From Shewanella sp. (GTDB lineage: Bacteria; Pseudomonadota; Gammaproteobacteria; Enterobacterales; Shewanellaceae), in the NCBI RefSeq assembly GCF_013214165.1, contig NZ_JABSSM010000019.1, forward strand, positions 62,001-126,000: 64,000 bases of DNA, given 5' to 3'. Below are positions 60,398-64,000 of this stretch, in pieces. The notes beneath the pieces are model-generated. The model did not search any database. It had not been told where the DNA came from and was given only the letters and a program-made list of their open reading frames with translations. Position 1 is the first letter of the stretch. Each line of letters begins with the position of its first letter. Position numbers and translations under genes: made by a program.

Positions 60398-61114
60398 ATG
60401 CGCATGATTACACGTTGTTTAGTCATATCCATGATATTGATGCTCAATGGCTGCGCCTATTACAGCTATGGCACTCGAAGTGTGTATGGCTTAACCAATG
60501 TCGAGACGACAGAGTATTTGGGACATGTGCAATATCAAGGGTTAGATTCGCCAATATTTAGCCCAATTATCACTCTGGATAATTGGGTTCAGGTGAGATT
60601 TCTTATCTCTGGGCTCTACAATAGCCCTATAAAGGAAAATAAATCAGAGTACTTTTATAACCTAAGAATGGAAGTTTTTATCACTTCTTTGAGGGAGGGT
60701 ATTCGGTTAGACACTCAGCATATGGTAATGGACCAATACCGCATAGGGAAACAGAGCAAAGTTAACTTTTTGGAGATGAAGCGTTATCCAAGTAAAGCTA
60801 AAAGTGATTATGGTATTGATGTGTGTATGTACTCGCCAGAGGACATACAAGGCAACTCTTCTGATTTTTTTTATGATTTCCACAAAGGTGAAAGCATTGC
60901 TATTCCCTATCGGCAAGTTGATTTTAACCTACTTCCAACAAATTTACTGGACATCGACCCCAATATTTTATGTGGAGACTTGGTTGTAATGAATACCAAC
61001 CTAGCTGGAGAACAAGGGTTCTTTACGCTTACTCTGCCTTTTATCGAAGAGGGTGAAACAACCGAATATACGATTTATTTTTATCCTGTTGAGTACCGAA
61101 TTACAGTTAAGTGA
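60398..61114 (+). CDS. Lipoprotein of unknown function in the Rhs block
   Basis: 238 residues. AGGAG precedes the ATG; the signal peptide ends MLNGC (Cys19). The mature protein is beta-rich with many Tyr and two distant Cys residues (DVCMYSP; NILCGDLVV). No family recognised. Position after two toxin-tip/lipoprotein pairs suggests it may be the partner of another, lost tip. Its first codons recur at 61620. Confidence 0.6.
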   Translation: MRMITRCLVISMILMLNGCAYYSYGTRSVYGLTNVETTEYLGHVQYQGLDSPIFSPIITLDNWVQVRFLISGLYNSPIKENKSEYFYNLRMEVFITSLREGIRLDTQHMVMDQYRIGKQSKVNFLEMKRYPSKAKSDYGIDVCMYSPEDIQGNSSDFFYDFHKGESIAIPYRQVDFNLLPTNLLDIDPNILCGDLVVMNTNLAGEQGFFTLTLPFIEEGETTEYTIYFYPVEYRITVK

Positions 61115-61132
61115 TGTTATTAAGCTGGCCAG

Positions 61133-61617
61133 TCTCAACAGCAAGAGAATGGTTAATCCGTAGTGGGCGTGGATAAATATGGGACTATGATTGATTTTTA
61201 TTTGAGTGACACCCGTGATGAGCCCGCGGCACCGGCGTTTTTCAATAAAGCCATCAACTAACATGCCTGCCTGAAAAGGTAGTTATTGATAAAAGTGGTG
61301 CGAATGCCGCTGCATTAGATATCATCAATATTCGTCTTTGGCTGTATGGGCATATGCTGTTTATGATTGAGGTTTTGGCTATCGAATATCTGAATAACAT
61401 TGTCGAACAAAACCATCGAAAAGTGAAAGGCAAAGTGCATGAATGCTTAGGTTGGAAGTCTTGGGATGGGACTGAATCGATCTTAGCAAGTGTTGAGCTT
61501 TGGTCCATGATTAAGCAAGGGCAGATAGACACCACTGAAATGATAACACTATGGGAGCAATACTATGCACTGGGTGCCAGTAACTATCGCTATTATATGA
61601 ACAATCTTAAGGAGTAG
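61133..61617 (+). mobile_element. IS6-family transposase relic
   Basis: Fragments in order: YGTMIDFYLSDTRDEPAAPAF (about 61180-61240), VVIDKSGANAAALDIIN (61277-61330), and the intact C-terminal frame 61354-61617 with EYLNNIVEQNHRKVKGKVHECLGWKSWDGTESILASVE-type sequence and MIKQGQ. This is the DDE IS6/IS26 order, with a stop and frameshift after AIN. The 5' part is missing. Confidence 0.75.
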
Positions 61618-61647
61618 ACTATGGGCACTATTACACGTTGTTTAGCC
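61613..61647 (+). repeat. Partial repeat of the 60398 lipoprotein start
   Basis: Aligns with 60388-60422 (AGGAGTAG.CTATG start region) and shares an exact 16-mer, ATTACACGTTGTTTAG. The following 60-codon frame (61621-61803) has no recognisable features, so this looks like the stump of a second lipoprotein gene. Nothing is recognised in 61804-61956. Confidence 0.5.
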
Positions 61648-61956
61648 AAAAAGAAAGGCCTGGCAGATCTTTTTCTAATCTACATCAGTCAACTTAGACT
61701 GAATACTCTAAGTGATTTCTGTCCAGAAGTGTGTTTGGAAGCGAATAAGCTTTTTCACTTACCTTGCCTCAGACTATATTTCATATCATCAAAAGTGTTC
61801 TAGCTTTTCCCTTCATAGCCTTGATCTACTTTTTATGACAACTGATATAATGTAAATAGTAAAAGTGAACAATACAACATAACTCACTGTTAAAGATTAA
61901 GTTTATCAAGCACCGTCAAGTATACTGTCTAAAAATATTTCCAAGGGTGATTGTTT

Positions 61957-62091
61957 ATGGGTAAGATCTATGACGGCATCCATAGATTGAGCTTCTTAGT
62001 TGGACAAGATGGTAAAATCAGTCACCTGTTTAACAAGTTTAAGACCAAAGATCACCATGAAGTCGTGCTTAACCATCTTAAGCAAGACTAA
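61957..62091 (+). pseudogene. bcp: C-terminal remnant of thioredoxin-dependent peroxiredoxin Bcp
   Basis: A 44-codon frame, GKIYDGIHRLSFLVGQDGKI, then HLFNKFKTKDHHEVVLNHL, matches the last third of bacterioferritin comigratory protein (GKxYxGIxRxSFLID.xGKI...FKxxxHHxxVL). The catalytic Cys part is absent. A terminator follows directly. It marks where the Rhs block replaced the rest of the gene or its neighbourhood. Confidence 0.75.
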
Positions 62092-62112
62092 TTCATGACG
62101 TTATTCAAGCAA

Positions 62113-62137
62113 AAGCCCGCTCATCGCGGGCTTTTTT
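62113..62137 (+). terminator. Terminator after the bcp remnant
   Basis: AAGCCCGC/GCGGGCTT (8-bp stem, TCATC loop) followed by TTTT. Confidence 0.9.
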
Positions 62138-62178
62138 GTGCTTATAAAACACATAAACAAAAAGTGCTAGAGAGAAAT

Positions 62179-62790
62179 CTAAGCGAAATAGGGCCATATC
62201 AAGACCAAAGCAATCGTCCACATGGTCAGGCAGATAAACCGGTCCAGGTAACTCCAAGCTTTGGGCTTCTCAAACAGAGGGCTCAGATATCTGGCTCCAA
62301 AACTTAAGCTAAAAAACCACAGAAAAGAAGCCAGCACGGCACCTGCGCCAAACAGGGGTCTATCGGCCCCTTCAAATTGAGCACTGATACTGCCCAATAA
62401 CACCACTGTATCTAAATAAAGATGCGGGTTGAGTAGACTGATCCCTAACGTGGTTAACACGGCCGCCTTTAGCGTCCCGGTACCACCATTGCCCCCTTGA
62501 GCCAGACTCTGCTCACTAAATGATGACTTGAGCGCCCTGGCACCATAGACCAGTAGAAAAATGGCTCCACCAATACTGGCAATGTCCTTTATCAAGGGAA
62601 ATGCCAAAATAAGCTGACCTAGCCCAGCAACACCCGCGGTGATCATCAAGGCATCTATGATAGAACACAGGGCGGCAATGGGCAGAGAGTGTGAACGTGT
62701 TAAGCCTTGCTTGAGTACAAACGCATTTTGCGCCCCTACCGCCATGATAAGGCTACCGCCGATTCCTACACCTTGAATGAATGCCTGCAT
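62179..62790 (-). CDS. argO: LysE/ArgO-type amino-acid exporter
   Basis: 203 residues, six membrane segments. The N-terminus FIQGVGIGGSLIMAVGAQNAFVLKQGL is the LysE-family signature, and ISLLNPHLYLDTVVLLG is the conserved mid-protein motif of ArgO. It is divergent from a LysR regulator that looks like ArgP, the known activator of argO. It exports arginine (and possibly lysine) in E. coli. Confidence 0.9.
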   Translation of the reverse strand: MQAFIQGVGIGGSLIMAVGAQNAFVLKQGLTRSHSLPIAALCSIIDALMITAGVAGLGQLILAFPLIKDIASIGGAIFLLVYGARALKSSFSEQSLAQGGNGGTGTLKAAVLTTLGISLLNPHLYLDTVVLLGSISAQFEGADRPLFGAGAVLASFLWFFSLSFGARYLSPLFEKPKAWSYLDRFICLTMWTIALVLIWPYFA

Positions 62791-62918
62791 TGGTTTTTCC
62801 TAAGAACATCTGATTGAACGCCAGCGTACACAAGCTGGATAAATAAATATAACTAATCTTTTTTATGGTGTATAAGTAAAACTTATACACCTACCACTTC
62901 GTACTAAGGAATCATATT

Positions 62919-63812
62919 TTGCTCGATTATGCACACCTGCGCGCCCTCTCCATAGTGATCTCCGAGGGCGGTTTCGAACGCGCGGCCAAGGTGCTCTGCA
63001 TCACTCAATCTGCCGTGTCACAACGGATAAAGCTGCTGGAGGAGAGAGTCGGCCAAGCCTTAGTCATACGCACTACTCCTGTCGAAGCAACGACTACCGG
63101 TAAGCGTTTATTACGGCACTATTCTCAAGTGGAATTATTAGAAAGTGAGCTCAGAGTAGAGATGAATGTAGACGATCCAAGCTTACCCACCATAGTGAAG
63201 ATAGCCGTCAATGCCGACAGTTTAGCAACCTGGTTCTTACCCGCGTTGAGTGAAGTGTTTAAGCGACATCAATGGCTGCTTGAGCTGATTGTCGATGATG
63301 AGTCTTACACCCATCATCTATTAAAAAATGGCGAGGCTGTTGGCTGTGTCACCACAAGCAAACAAGCACTTACCGGTTGCAGCAGTGAATATCTGGGGGA
63401 TATGGAGTATCTTTGCGTCGCAACCCCTGAATTTATCGAGCGATACTTCCCCATTACTGTCTCGCAAACCTCTCTTAAATTAGCGCCTGCGGTTGTGTTC
63501 TCAACTAAAGACAAGCTTCATGAGCAGTACCTGAGCCAATATTTTAAGATGAAAACCGGCAGCTGGCGTGAGCACAAGATCCCCTCCTCAGAAAGTTTTC
63601 TCGATGCTATTTTACAAGGATTAGGCTATGGGCTAGTAGGCCACCTTCAAGCCGAGCCATTACTGCAGAGAGGTCTACTGATTGAGATCACCCCAGGCAA
63701 GAGAAAACGTGTGCCCCTGTATTGGCAACATTGGAACATTAAAGCCAAACAAACCACCATCATCTATCGGTCTCTGGCGATAACGGCGAAACAATCCCTG
63801 TGCCATGATTGA
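62919..63812 (+). CDS. argP: LysR-family regulator ArgP
   Basis: 297 residues starting at TTG, 8 bp after AAGGA; this sets the N-terminus at MLDYAHLRALSIVISEGGF. The helix-turn-helix FERAAKVLCITQSAVSQRIKLLE and the following effector domain match ArgP (IciA). The 128-bp gap to the divergent argO would hold the ArgP site. ArgP activates argO in response to arginine and is blocked by lysine in E. coli (family knowledge). Confidence 0.92.
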   Translation: MLDYAHLRALSIVISEGGFERAAKVLCITQSAVSQRIKLLEERVGQALVIRTTPVEATTTGKRLLRHYSQVELLESELRVEMNVDDPSLPTIVKIAVNADSLATWFLPALSEVFKRHQWLLELIVDDESYTHHLLKNGEAVGCVTTSKQALTGCSSEYLGDMEYLCVATPEFIERYFPITVSQTSLKLAPAVVFSTKDKLHEQYLSQYFKMKTGSWREHKIPSSESFLDAILQGLGYGLVGHLQAEPLLQRGLLIEITPGKRKRVPLYWQHWNIKAKQTTIIYRSLAITAKQSLCHD

Positions 63813-63847
63813 TTTATCAACGGGTTTACTCAACAATCAGCCATAAA

Positions 63848-63868
63848 AAAAGGGCCTCAGGCCCTTTT
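63848..63868. terminator. Bidirectional terminator between argP and the downstream convergent gene
   Basis: AAAAGGGCC/GGCCCTTTT with a TCA loop; it has A and T tracts on both sides, so it works for both strands. Confidence 0.9.
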
Positions 63869-63889
63869 AAACAAGTTTAGCAAGTTAAT

Positions 63890-64000
63890 TCACGACTGTC
63901 TTTCTACCGTCTCAACCTGAGATTCTAGTGTCGGCCAGGCATTGAGTACCGCCTTAACCAGAGAGGCTAATGGTATGGCGAAGAACACGCCCCACACGCC
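63890..64000 (-). CDS. AI-2E/PerM-family membrane protein (C-terminal end only)
   Basis: Only the last 36 codons are in the window. GVWGVFFAIPLASLVKAVLNAWP is the well-conserved final helix of the AI-2E/PerM family of polytopic membrane proteins. The rest lies beyond the right edge, so the subfamily cannot be told. Confidence 0.7.
   Translation of the reverse strand, partial: GVWGVFFAIPLASLVKAVLNAWPTLESQVETVERQS

Overview
The window is chromosomal DNA of a marine gammaproteobacterium, most likely a Shewanella. The evidence is the gene content and order: hisGDCBHAFIE, the long 368-residue PurC, pheST followed by ihfA, a speA / S-adenosylmethionine decarboxylase / speB cluster, a DUF3802-like gene, YceH and CvfB. 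Core genes are GC-balanced and tightly packed. Two accessory blocks are AT-richer and littered with decayed insertion sequences.

Layout. (1) 1-1771: 3'-truncated YoaA/DinG-type helicase, minus strand. (2) 1960-9817: complete histidine operon, preceded by a 15-residue leader peptide (MIQLLNTIHLHHHMR) and a his-type attenuator. (3) 9946-12159: a periplasmic solute-binding protein and purC. (4) 12.17-28.44 kb: an inserted alpha-glucoside/trehalose utilisation island. It carries a GH37 trehalase, two MFS sugar carriers, a LacI regulator, a surface (alpha/alpha)6 glycosidase-like lipoprotein, a flavin-dependent halogenase-family protein and a TonB-dependent receptor. It contains relics of ISAs1, IS256, IS30, IS4 and IS1595 transposases and is bounded on the right by a broken second copy of the purC 3' end. 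(5) 29.1-42.5 kb: GNAT pseudogene, EAL phosphodiesterase, LpxM, IhfA, PheT, PheS, a chemotaxis receptor, a sensor kinase, a duplicated retropepsin-like protein, a SpoIIAA-like protein and a small membrane protein. (6) 42.7-48.6 kb: DUF3802-like gene, YceI, PdxH and the polyamine cluster SpeB / eukaryotic-type AdoMet decarboxylase / SpeA. (7) 48.9-55.1 kb: CvfB, YceH, a two-gene ABC-2 exporter, a cold-shock protein, RlmA and an unrecognised protein. (8) 55.1-62.1 kb: second accessory block with an integron-integrase stub, a decayed REP-type transposase, a truncated and frameshifted Rhs/YD-repeat gene, two Rhs C-terminal-domain/lipoprotein modules, an IS6 relic and a Bcp tail. (9) 62.1-64.0 kb: ArgO exporter, divergent ArgP, and the end of an AI-2E/PerM-type membrane protein.

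How the genes work together. The island reads as one catabolic route: TonB uptake across the outer membrane, hydrolysis by a lipoprotein glycosidase, import by MFS carriers and cytoplasmic cleavage of trehalose, under LacI control through palindromes of the form TGCAAACG(A/T)TTGCA. The SpeA-SpeB-AdoMetDC cluster supplies putrescine and decarboxylated AdoMet for polyamines. The Rhs block looks like a polymorphic-toxin locus that has acquired, displaced and partly lost toxin-tip/immunity modules. The modules share a 38-bp identical sequence at their boundaries and have unusual lipoprotein partners. This is the best candidate for undescribed biology in the window.
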